A DNA stretch of 64,000 nucleotides, from the NCBI GenBank assembly GCA_965230275.1, contig CBDDKO010000002.1:744001-808000 (forward strand). Reading direction: 5' to 3'. Position numbers and translations under genes: made by a program. The DNA comes from JAJRRS01 sp965230275. GTDB lineage: Bacteria; Planctomycetota; Phycisphaerae; Phycisphaerales; Phycisphaeraceae. Shown in pieces: positions 16,339 to 23,233 of this stretch; position 1 is the stretch's first letter; each line of letters opens with the position of its first letter. A model generated the notes under the pieces. The model did not search any database, had not been told where the DNA came from, and was given only the letters and a program-made list of their open reading frames with translations.

Positions 16339-16797
16339 ATGCTCCAAGAGAACCTCACGAAGCTCGGCCTGTCACTGCCTGAGGCCCCCAAGGCCGTCGC
16401 CGCCTACGTGCCCGCCGTCCGCACCGGCAACCTCGTCATTGTCAGCGGGCAACTACCCATGAAAGACGGCAAGCTGATCGCCGTCGGCCCCGTCCCCGAA
16501 TCAACCAGCCTAGACGCCGCGCAGGAAGCGGCCGGCCAATGCGCCCTCAACGCCCTGGCGGCTTTGGGCACGCAGATCGATCACGATTACACGCGCCTCG
16601 AGAGGGTGGTTCGGTTAGGGGTATTCGTCGCCGGCAGCCCCGACTTCACCGACCAGCACCTTGTAGCCAACGGTGCCAGCGAGCTGCTGGTCAAGCTTCT
16701 GGGCGATCAAGGCCGACACGCCCGCGCGGCCGTGGGTGTGCCGAGTCTGCCGCTTAATGCATCGGTCGAGATCGAGGCGATGTTCGAGGTCCGGTAA
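16339..16797 (+). CDS. RidA-family imine/enamine deaminase
   Basis: A 152-residue member of the RidA/YjgF/Rid family, which hydrolyses reactive enamine/imine intermediates formed by PLP enzymes. It shows VRTGNLVIVSGQLPM, then the trimer-interface sequence and RAAVGVPSLPLNASVEIEA with the conserved arginine (HARAAVG). Length is slightly above the classic 130 residues, as in the YjgH/LPLNASVE subgroup. It sits 8 bases after dsbD and has GAGG before its ATG, which points to one operon. Confidence 0.9.
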   Translation: MLQENLTKLGLSLPEAPKAVAAYVPAVRTGNLVIVSGQLPMKDGKLIAVGPVPESTSLDAAQEAAGQCALNALAALGTQIDHDYTRLERVVRLGVFVAGSPDFTDQHLVANGASELLVKLLGDQGRHARAAVGVPSLPLNASVEIEAMFEVR

Positions 16798-17164
16798 CCA
16801 CTTTGCGCTAGACGTCCGAAAGCCCTGTCTTCAAGCGGGTTACACGGCATCTCTATGCGGGATGTTGTATCTGGGATATCAGGGGCGAGATTCACAGCGA
16901 AGCCGTTGGCGCGGTCGATTTGGCATGGCTCGCCAATAGGTTGCTCGCATGAGCATCGCTACACCGAGCCGGCTGCCTTGGATCGGCCCAAGAGTTGACG
17001 AAAGGTCGATTACCAGCGACACTTACGGACTGTGACACCTGACGTCACAGGGGTGTCGGGGGACCTGACTGTGGCTATGGATGGCAAGGAGCGTGCCCGG
17101 TGATGCCGGGCTTGACCGGCCGGCTTGATGGCTGGCGTTGCGATGTGACTTTGGAGTAATTCTC
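16798..17164. other. 367-base region without a supported gene
   Basis: No convincing reading frame occurs on either strand. The region carries TTGACG at 16995-17000 without a clear -10, the inverted repeat TGTGAC-N7-GTCACA at 17031-17049, and a small hairpin GCCCGG-TGATG-CCGGGC near 17095-17111. It ends with the GGAG Shine-Dalgarno of the next gene. It probably holds the end of the dsbD unit and the control region of the 17165 operon. Confidence 0.5.
17031..17049. promoter_or_regulatory. Inverted-repeat operator candidate
   Basis: TGTGAC and GTCACA are exact reverse complements spaced by 7 bases. The site lies about 115 bases upstream of the coiled-coil membrane gene. The spacing does not fit a CRP site (TGTGA-N6-TCACA). 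It may be an operator for a dimeric repressor or just a short hairpin. Confidence 0.35.
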
Positions 17165-18517
17165 ATGGCACGTGCACGTGGTGGTAGTTCGGGCTCGGCT
17201 TGGGCATTGGTGATCTTTGGTGCCGGCTTCTTCATCAGCCTGCTGCTGGCGATTGTCTTCTACACCCAGGTCAAGGGGGCCCAGCAGGGTGAGAAGAGCG
17301 CCGAGGACCGTTTGGCGGAGTTCGCCAACCCAAACGAACAGAGCTCCCAGGAGATCGAAACACTGCGTTCCGGCAACATGTCCGTAGTCGGTGCCTTGAT
17401 GGATGAGCGGGCCTGGCTGCGTGAAGCCGTAGGCGGTGACACCAACAAGAGCCGGGAAGAGATCCAGGCCTCGCTGACCTCACTCGGACTCGAGGGTGCT
17501 TCGTTGCTGCAGGAGGTAAACCAGCTACAGAACGAATTGGACGGCGCAAACGAGATGCGCCAGACGCTGGAATCGGAGCTGGACGATGCACGCACCCGCG
17601 CCGAGGCCGCGGAGCTTGCGAAGAACGACCTTGACCAGAGCTACAAGGATTCGCTGAGCAGCCTGCAAGCGACGCTCGACCAGACGGCCGACGCACTCGC
17701 GGCGACGCAGCTGAAGATCCAGGACCAGAAGACATCGCTCGACGGCGACATGGCTGACACACGTAACGAATACGTCGGACAGATCGCGGCGCTTGAGCAG
17801 CAGATAAGTGACATGGATGTCATTATCCGTGATCTCAAGGATAAGCTGGCTGAATTCGGCGGCAAGGGCGGCCAGGACCCGGGTCCGGGCAACCTGACAC
17901 GTGTGGATGGGCGGATCATATCGATGGGCGGCGGGCCGAACGAGGTCTACATCAACCTCGGCCGGGCGGATCGCCTTCAGATGGGTATGACGTTTGAGGT
18001 GTTCGATGCGAACGAGCTGGTCAAGCTGACCGAGTACAACCGTCTGCGTGGCAAGGCGACGATCGAGGTCGTCAGTGTGGACGAGGCGGCGTCGCTGGCG
18101 CGCGTGGTCCGGGCCGAGCGCGGCCTGGCGATCGCGGAGAACGACACGATCGTCAATCTTGTGTATGACCCCACGGCGACCTACAAGTTCCACGTCTACG
18201 GCGACTTCGCCTTCGACGACTCGACCGGTTCGGACGGCCGGGACCGGATCATCAGCCGTATCCGGCAGTGGGGCGGCAAGGTCTCAGATGAGCTGACCTA
18301 CGACGTGGACTACCTCGTGCTGGGTGCCGAGCCGCCGCTGCCGAGCCAGCCGCCGGAGGGCGAGGTCGATCCGGTGAAGATCGCCGAGTACGTCCAGGCA
18401 CGGCGTGAATACGAAACCTATCAGCAACTGATCGGCGAGGCCCGGTCAGAATCGCTGAACATCCCCATCCTCAACCAGAACCGGTTCCTGGCGCTGGTCG
18501 GTGAATACGATCGCTAG
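17165..18517 (+). CDS. Membrane-anchored coiled-coil protein with BRCT-like end
   Basis: A 450-residue protein. A short basic N-terminus (MARARGG) precedes one transmembrane helix at about residues 13-37 (WALVIFGAGFFISLLLAIVF). Residues about 45-235 are a heptad-like coiled coil rich in E, Q, L and A. Residues about 240-345 form a beta-rich domain (VDGRIISMGGGPNEVYINLG, then GMTFEVFD), reminiscent of MreC or FlgT-type barrels. The C-terminal region from about 350 resembles a BRCT fold: YKFHVYGDFAF, IRQWGGKVSDEL, VDYLVLGAEP and finally IPILNQNRFLALVG. GGAG precedes the ATG at 17165. With one helix and a basic N-terminus, the bulk should lie outside the cytoplasm. The acyltransferase gene follows after 12 bases. 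Function is unknown. Confidence 0.7.
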   Translation: MARARGGSSGSAWALVIFGAGFFISLLLAIVFYTQVKGAQQGEKSAEDRLAEFANPNEQSSQEIETLRSGNMSVVGALMDERAWLREAVGGDTNKSREEIQASLTSLGLEGASLLQEVNQLQNELDGANEMRQTLESELDDARTRAEAAELAKNDLDQSYKDSLSSLQATLDQTADALAATQLKIQDQKTSLDGDMADTRNEYVGQIAALEQQISDMDVIIRDLKDKLAEFGGKGGQDPGPGNLTRVDGRIISMGGGPNEVYINLGRADRLQMGMTFEVFDANELVKLTEYNRLRGKATIEVVSVDEAASLARVVRAERGLAIAENDTIVNLVYDPTATYKFHVYGDFAFDDSTGSDGRDRIISRIRQWGGKVSDELTYDVDYLVLGAEPPLPSQPPEGEVDPVKIAEYVQARREYETYQQLIGEARSESLNIPILNQNRFLALVGEYDR

Positions 18518-18529
18518 ACCGGACGCTCG

Positions 18530-19543
18530 ATGGCGAAAGATCAAGGCCCGGTCGCAATCTGGTCGCAGTACCTAGGTGCACGCCTCGCGGCGATGGGTCT
18601 GTCGATGTTCAACGTCGATACGAACCTGCGCACAGCCGCAATGATCGGCCGGGCGATGTACAAGTGGGACAAACGCCACCGTGAGCGCGCGACACGCAAC
18701 ATCGCGCTGGCGTTCCCCGAATGGTCGCAGGCGAAGATCGACCGGACCTGCAAGGCCTCGTTTGAGCACTTCCTCCAACTCGCCTTCGAGGTGATCCACA
18801 CCCCGCGGATGATCCACAAAGACTCCTGGCCGACACGCATGACCACGGCCGACCTCGGGCCGGCGCTCGATATCATGAACGCCCGCCAGCCGGTCATCCT
18901 GCTGACGGGCCACCTGGGCAACTGGGAAGTGCTCGGATACATGCTGGCGGTGATCGGGTACGAAATCGACGCGATCGCCCGGCCTATCGATAACCCGATG
19001 ATCAATGACTGGCTGCTGGGCATCCGTGAAAAGCGGGGCATGCGGATCATCACCAAGTGGGATGCCACGGGTCGGATGCTGGAGGTGCTGCGCAACGGCG
19101 GGGCGTTGGGCTTCATCGCCGACCAGAACGCCGGGGACAAGGGGATGTTCGTGCCGTTCTTCGGGCGGCTGGCGAGCTCGTATAAATCCATCGGCCTGCT
19201 GGCGATACGCAAGCAGGTCCCGGTGGTCTGCGGCTACGCCCAGAAGTCCGGGAGCGGATTCCACTACGAATTGGGGGTTGCGGACGTGATCCGCCCCGAA
19301 GACTGGCAAGACAGGCACGACCCGTTGTATTATATCACTGCCAGGTACGCCCGAGCGATCGAGAACATGGTGCGGCTGAGGCCGGATCAGTACCTGTGGA
19401 TGCACCGCCGATGGAAGAGCAGGCCCCGGCACGAACGCCTGGGCAAGCCCATCCCCAAGGCGCTACGCCAAAACCTAGAATCGCTGCCGTGGATGGACCA
19501 GCCCCTGATGGACCGGCTGGAGCACCCGCCGCCGATTGAGTGA
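18530..19543 (+). CDS. Lysophospholipid/lipid A acyltransferase (LpxL/HtrB family)
   Basis: A 337-residue acyltransferase of the LpxL/HtrB-like family. The catalytic HX4E motif is HLGNWE near residue 126, inside VILLTGHLGNWEVLGYML. A second hallmark is IADQNAGDKGMFVPFFGR. The C-terminus has QYLWMHRRWKSRP, also typical of the family. It would transfer acyl chains to lipid A or a related membrane lipid at the inner membrane. It begins 12 bases after the coiled-coil gene and overlaps the longest reading of the next receiver gene, so these three likely form one unit. Confidence 0.88.
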   Translation: MAKDQGPVAIWSQYLGARLAAMGLSMFNVDTNLRTAAMIGRAMYKWDKRHRERATRNIALAFPEWSQAKIDRTCKASFEHFLQLAFEVIHTPRMIHKDSWPTRMTTADLGPALDIMNARQPVILLTGHLGNWEVLGYMLAVIGYEIDAIARPIDNPMINDWLLGIREKRGMRIITKWDATGRMLEVLRNGGALGFIADQNAGDKGMFVPFFGRLASSYKSIGLLAIRKQVPVVCGYAQKSGSGFHYELGVADVIRPEDWQDRHDPLYYITARYARAIENMVRLRPDQYLWMHRRWKSRPRHERLGKPIPKALRQNLESLPWMDQPLMDRLEHPPPIE

Positions 19544-19628
19544 CGGCACCAACCGACCTACCCACCACGCCTGGACAACCGAGCCCGGCACAGACACAAC
19601 CGCTATTACCCGCTTGGAAAGAACTGAT

Positions 19629-20036
19629 ATGGAACCGATGACTGACGAATCCGGAGAACTGCGCCTTGAGGCACGTAAGGTATTGATCGTGGACGATGAT
19701 CCGGAAGTGCGTGCCGCGATCGACCACGCCTTGCAGGCCGAGGGCGCACTGACCCAATACTGCGGCGACGGGAACTCGGCGGTACGTATCTGCGAATCCG
19801 ACCCGCCGGACCTGGTGGTCCTGGACATGATGCTGCCGAAGCGCTCCGGGTTCCTGGTGCTGGACAGCATCAAGCGGATCGAACCCACACCGATAGTCAT
19901 CATGGTGACCGCAAACGAGGGCCGGCGTCACCAGCAGTACGCCGAGACGCTTGGGGTCGATGGCTACATACTCAAGCCTGTGCGTCTGGAACGGCTGATT
20001 ACGCTGGCCCGCGACCTGCTGGATGCCCGGGGCTGA
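19629..20036 (+). CDS. Single-domain response regulator
   Basis: A 135-residue CheY-like receiver with no output domain. The acidic pocket is KVLIVDDDPEVR, the phosphoacceptor aspartate is in PDLVVLDMMLPKRSGF, the threonine is in IMVTANEG and the lysine in YILKPVRLERL. It may pass a phosphate between other proteins or act by protein contact. The frame is open to 19536, but the ATG at 19629 is preferred because a GGAAAG lies about 8 bases upstream and family members begin with a short tail. No histidine kinase is adjacent. Confidence 0.82.
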   Translation: MEPMTDESGELRLEARKVLIVDDDPEVRAAIDHALQAEGALTQYCGDGNSAVRICESDPPDLVVLDMMLPKRSGFLVLDSIKRIEPTPIVIMVTANEGRRHQQYAETLGVDGYILKPVRLERLITLARDLLDARG

Positions 20037-20061
20037 CAAGCATTTAGGGGGTCTACACCGG

Positions 20062-20090
20062 TTTCCGCCCATCTGCTGATGGCATATACT
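20062..20090 (+). promoter_or_regulatory. Promoter candidate for the CX4CH protein gene
   Basis: A good -10 element, TATACT at 20085-20090, has a weak TTTCCG 17 bases upstream. Transcription would start near 20097, about 64 bases before the ATG. Confidence 0.4.
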
Positions 20091-20160
20091 GGTGTGGTTG
20101 TTCCCGACCGGCAGGGGCTGAGGGTGACTAAGCCCATCCGCTTGTAAAGGAGAGACTGCG

Positions 20161-21351
20161 ATGCGTGCATCAGACCAAGTGAAGTGGCTGGGACTGTGCT
20201 GTGCGATCGTGATGGCTGTGCTGCCGATGCGTGCCGAGGCCAGCGAAGCGGTCGTGACCACCTACGACGGCAGGACCCTGACCGGGGAGCTGGTCAGCCA
20301 GGACACGAAGACCGTCACACTGATCATTTCCGGGATCAAAACACCCATCTCCAAAGACTCGATCCAGAGCATCGAGATCAAGGACACCCCGGAAGAGCAA
20401 TACCGAAAGCTCCGGGCCGAGTTGGACGACGATGACCTGGACGGACGGTACCGCCTGGCGTACTCGATGTACGAAAAAAAGTGGCTCGAGCTGTCCATGA
20501 CCGAGCTGAAGGCCCTGCGTCAGGACTTCCCGGATAGCGACAAAGTCCGTGCACTGCAGACCGTGGTGCAGACCCGCCTGGATCGGCAGCGTGATGAACA
20601 GCCTCCGGCAACTCGCCCGGCCTCTCACAAGCAGCCCGCAGCGGCGGCGGAGGTCACCGATACCCCGGACGCCGATCAACGGCTGACCGAAGAACAGATC
20701 AACAGTATCCGCGTCTACGAAGTCGATCTGAGCGAAGAGCCCCGGATCACCATCCCCCAGGACACGATCGACAAGCTGTACGAAGCGTATGCCACGGACG
20801 ACCGGCTGACCAAGGACCGCCGGGCGTTCCGTCGGCTCCCCGGTCACAAGCAGCTTGAGGTGATCTTCGACCTGCAGGCCCGCGAGCTGTACCCCGAGGT
20901 CGTCATCCGTCAGGATGCCCCGGCCATCAAGGCCTTCCGCACCCAGATCCATCAGCGCTACGTCCTGAACTACTGCGGGGCGACCGGGTGCCACGGCGAC
21001 AATTCCCCGGGTGGCCTGTTCCTCTTCCGTATCCAGCCAAACAGTGACGCGACGGTCTACACCAACTTCTACATGCTTGACCGCATGAAGCGTGGCGAAG
21101 GCTCCATGATCGACCGCGACGAACCCAGGCGTTCGCTGCTGCTTCAGTACGGCCTGAAACGTGACGCCGCTTCGACACCTCACCCGGACGTGAAGGGCTG
21201 GCGGCCCCAGTTTGTGGACGAACAAGACTCACGCTTCGGGCAGTTCGCCGAGGCGATCGACAAGCTCTGGAAGCCCTCCCCGGACTACGGCATCAGCTAC
21301 GTCCCGCCTGTGATCCGCAAGGAAGAAGAGGCGAGCGAACAGCCCGAGTAG
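20161..21351 (+). CDS. Exported protein with Lsm-like start and CX4CH motif
   Basis: A 396-residue secreted protein. Residues 1 to about 28 are a signal peptide ending in RAEAS. Residues about 30-70 (VVTTYDGRTLTGELVS, then SKDSIQSIE) look like a small SH3/Lsm-type barrel. Residues about 80-140 resemble tetratricopeptide helices, followed by a P/A/T-rich linker. The C-terminal part has NYCGATGCHGDNSPGG, a CX4CH motif that could bind heme, and then MLDRMKRGEGSMIDRDEP. A strong AAAGGAGAG precedes the ATG. This appears to be a planctomycete-type exported protein of unknown role; c-type heme attachment is inference. Confidence 0.65.
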   Translation: MRASDQVKWLGLCCAIVMAVLPMRAEASEAVVTTYDGRTLTGELVSQDTKTVTLIISGIKTPISKDSIQSIEIKDTPEEQYRKLRAELDDDDLDGRYRLAYSMYEKKWLELSMTELKALRQDFPDSDKVRALQTVVQTRLDRQRDEQPPATRPASHKQPAAAAEVTDTPDADQRLTEEQINSIRVYEVDLSEEPRITIPQDTIDKLYEAYATDDRLTKDRRAFRRLPGHKQLEVIFDLQARELYPEVVIRQDAPAIKAFRTQIHQRYVLNYCGATGCHGDNSPGGLFLFRIQPNSDATVYTNFYMLDRMKRGEGSMIDRDEPRRSLLLQYGLKRDAASTPHPDVKGWRPQFVDEQDSRFGQFAEAIDKLWKPSPDYGISYVPPVIRKEEEASEQPE

Positions 21352-21433
21352 TCACACGAACCAAGCGATCAACGGTAGCGACACACGACCACGCGCCCGC
21401 TCGTCGAAACCGACGAATAGAAAGGACGAATCC

Positions 21434-22831
21434 GTGCCCAAGACCTCGATAACCATGCTCGTACTTGCCGGCCTGCTGGCTGGTGTCTCGGGATGTGACA
21501 GCCAGGCCTCTCAGCAGGCCGAGGCCCAGCGTCACCTGGACGCGGCACTCGCGAAGCTGGGGCGCGCCAACGCAGGCTACGTCGCCAGCCCCGACGAGCA
21601 GCAGGCCCAGGCTGAACTGCTCGTGTACCGGCAGGAGACCATGGACGCGGCATTCGAAGACCTGAACAAGGTCATGTCGCTTAACGCACCCGACCAGAAG
21701 ATGCAGGCCATGCGCCTCACCGCCGAGATCAACGCCTCATCCGCACGCTACACCGCCCGCGAGGCGGCGATCGAGCAGGCCGCGTTGGCGGGCAGATCGA
21801 CCGTCCTGCTGGGGTATGTCTCCGCGATGGAGTCGGCCTCTTCCCGAGCCGCGTCGCTCGAACCCATGACCGAACAGCAGATCGCCAAGCTCCAGCAAGA
21901 GATCGACAACCTGGCGACCAAAAAGCAGACGCTGACCGCTGAGATCGATAAGCTGGACCGCCAGATGCAGACGGTGTCCGCCGAGATTCAGCAGTTCCGC
22001 GATCGGGCCAGTGAAGGCGACGCCCAGGCCCAGGCCTTACGAGAAAAGGCATTTGTTGCCAGCGGTGACAAGATGTACGACCTGCAGGATCAGGCCGCGG
22101 AGCTTGAGCGCAAGGCGGCGGTCGAATCCGCCTCGGCCGATCAGCAGCAGGTGGTGGCCGATGACCTAGCCGCGAAGCTGCAGCTGGCGCGGGTTCAGCT
22201 GGACACCGTCAATAAGCTGACGACTGAGCTGGGCCAGCAGGTCCAGAACGCTCAAGCGGATACCGCCCGCCTCTCGGATCAGGCCGACCTCGCCCGGCAG
22301 GCGCAGGCCGAAGCGGCCAAGGTGCTTGCCGATGAATACCGCCAACTCTCGGATGTCTATACCGAGGCCATCGAGAAGCGGATGACGCTGGCAAGCGAAA
22401 AAGCCGCGAAGGTCATCGAGACACTCGAGCAGGTATCAGGCCAGGCACGGACCCCCAATGACAAAAGCTCAGTCAAGCTCCAACTGCTCTCTGCGTACGT
22501 CGATCAGGCACACATCGCCACCAGCTACGCGGCCTACGCACAAGACCTAGCTGTCACCACCGAGTCCCTGCTCGACAGCGTCACACGTGTCCAGGGCACC
22601 GACACCGAACTATACACGTCACAGCTCGGCAAACTCACCGATGCCCAGGTGGCGGCACGTGACACCGCCCAGGCGGCGATCGACGCGGGCTTGACCTTGG
22701 CGGATGAAATCGCCCCCGAAGACACGGTCTTAGAAGAAGCCAGCGACAGCGAAAAGATCGCGATCAAGCAGAAAGCCCGCCTCAACGACTACAAGAACGA
22801 ACGGCTCGACTCGCTGAGCAGCGGGTCCTGA
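21434..22831 (+). CDS. Coiled-coil lipoprotein
   Basis: A 465-residue predicted lipoprotein. The signal peptide ends in the lipobox LLAGVSGC, giving Cys21 as the lipidated residue. The rest is almost entirely helical and heptad-like, rich in A, Q, E, D and L, with segments such as IAKLQQEIDNLATKKQTL. It would form a long periplasmic or outer-membrane-anchored coiled coil. GTG is the start, with AAAGGA 7 bases upstream. It follows the CX4CH protein by 82 bases in the same direction, so both may be co-expressed. No enzymatic motif is seen. Confidence 0.65.
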   Translation: MPKTSITMLVLAGLLAGVSGCDSQASQQAEAQRHLDAALAKLGRANAGYVASPDEQQAQAELLVYRQETMDAAFEDLNKVMSLNAPDQKMQAMRLTAEINASSARYTAREAAIEQAALAGRSTVLLGYVSAMESASSRAASLEPMTEQQIAKLQQEIDNLATKKQTLTAEIDKLDRQMQTVSAEIQQFRDRASEGDAQAQALREKAFVASGDKMYDLQDQAAELERKAAVESASADQQQVVADDLAAKLQLARVQLDTVNKLTTELGQQVQNAQADTARLSDQADLARQAQAEAAKVLADEYRQLSDVYTEAIEKRMTLASEKAAKVIETLEQVSGQARTPNDKSSVKLQLLSAYVDQAHIATSYAAYAQDLAVTTESLLDSVTRVQGTDTELYTSQLGKLTDAQVAARDTAQAAIDAGLTLADEIAPEDTVLEEASDSEKIAIKQKARLNDYKNERLDSLSSGS

Positions 22832-22856
22832 AGCCGACCCTTCTACATACCTACCG

Positions 22857-23195
22857 TCACGCGCCCAGCTGCAGCTCGGCCAGCGCGGTCGGTGTGTCGG
22901 GCACGAAGTGAAAAACCTTATCCAGGCCGGTGGTCAGGAACACCGCCCAGACCGAATCGCTGACGGAAGTCATGCGGAGATTGATCTCTCGGTCGATCGC
23001 GTTCTTGCGCAGACGCAGCAGGGCGGACAGGTTGGAGCTGACGATCGAATCGACCGCGGCGAACTCCAGCACCAGGTGCGGCATCATGTCCGGCGACAGG
23101 ATGCGCTCGTTGAGCTGATCGAGGTCTTCGGTAAACGCGGGGTCGTCGTTTAGCCGTACGACCCATATCCGGTCTGACCACTTCTGAATGGACAC
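22857..23195 (-). CDS. STAS-domain protein, anti-sigma-factor-antagonist-like
   Basis: A 112-residue STAS domain. The segment LVLEFAAVDSIVSSNLSALLRLRK holds the serine normally phosphorylated by an anti-sigma kinase in SpoIIAA-type proteins (in DSIVSSNL). The start is GTG with AAGGAG about 9 bases upstream. It begins 39 bases after the gyrA stop and so lies at the end of the gyrA transcript. No partner kinase (RsbW-like) or phosphatase is adjacent. A role in partner switching is family knowledge, not shown here. Confidence 0.75.
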   Translation of the reverse strand: MSIQKWSDRIWVVRLNDDPAFTEDLDQLNERILSPDMMPHLVLEFAAVDSIVSSNLSALLRLRKNAIDREINLRMTSVSDSVWAVFLTTGLDKVFHFVPDTPTALAELQLGA

Positions 23196-23233
23196 CTCTG
23201 ATCGCTCCTTCCCTGGCCTAATCAGCCGCGAGC

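Noticed and set aside
17031..17049. CRP-type binding site
   Set aside because: The half-sites TGTGA and TCACA are separated by 9 bases rather than 6.
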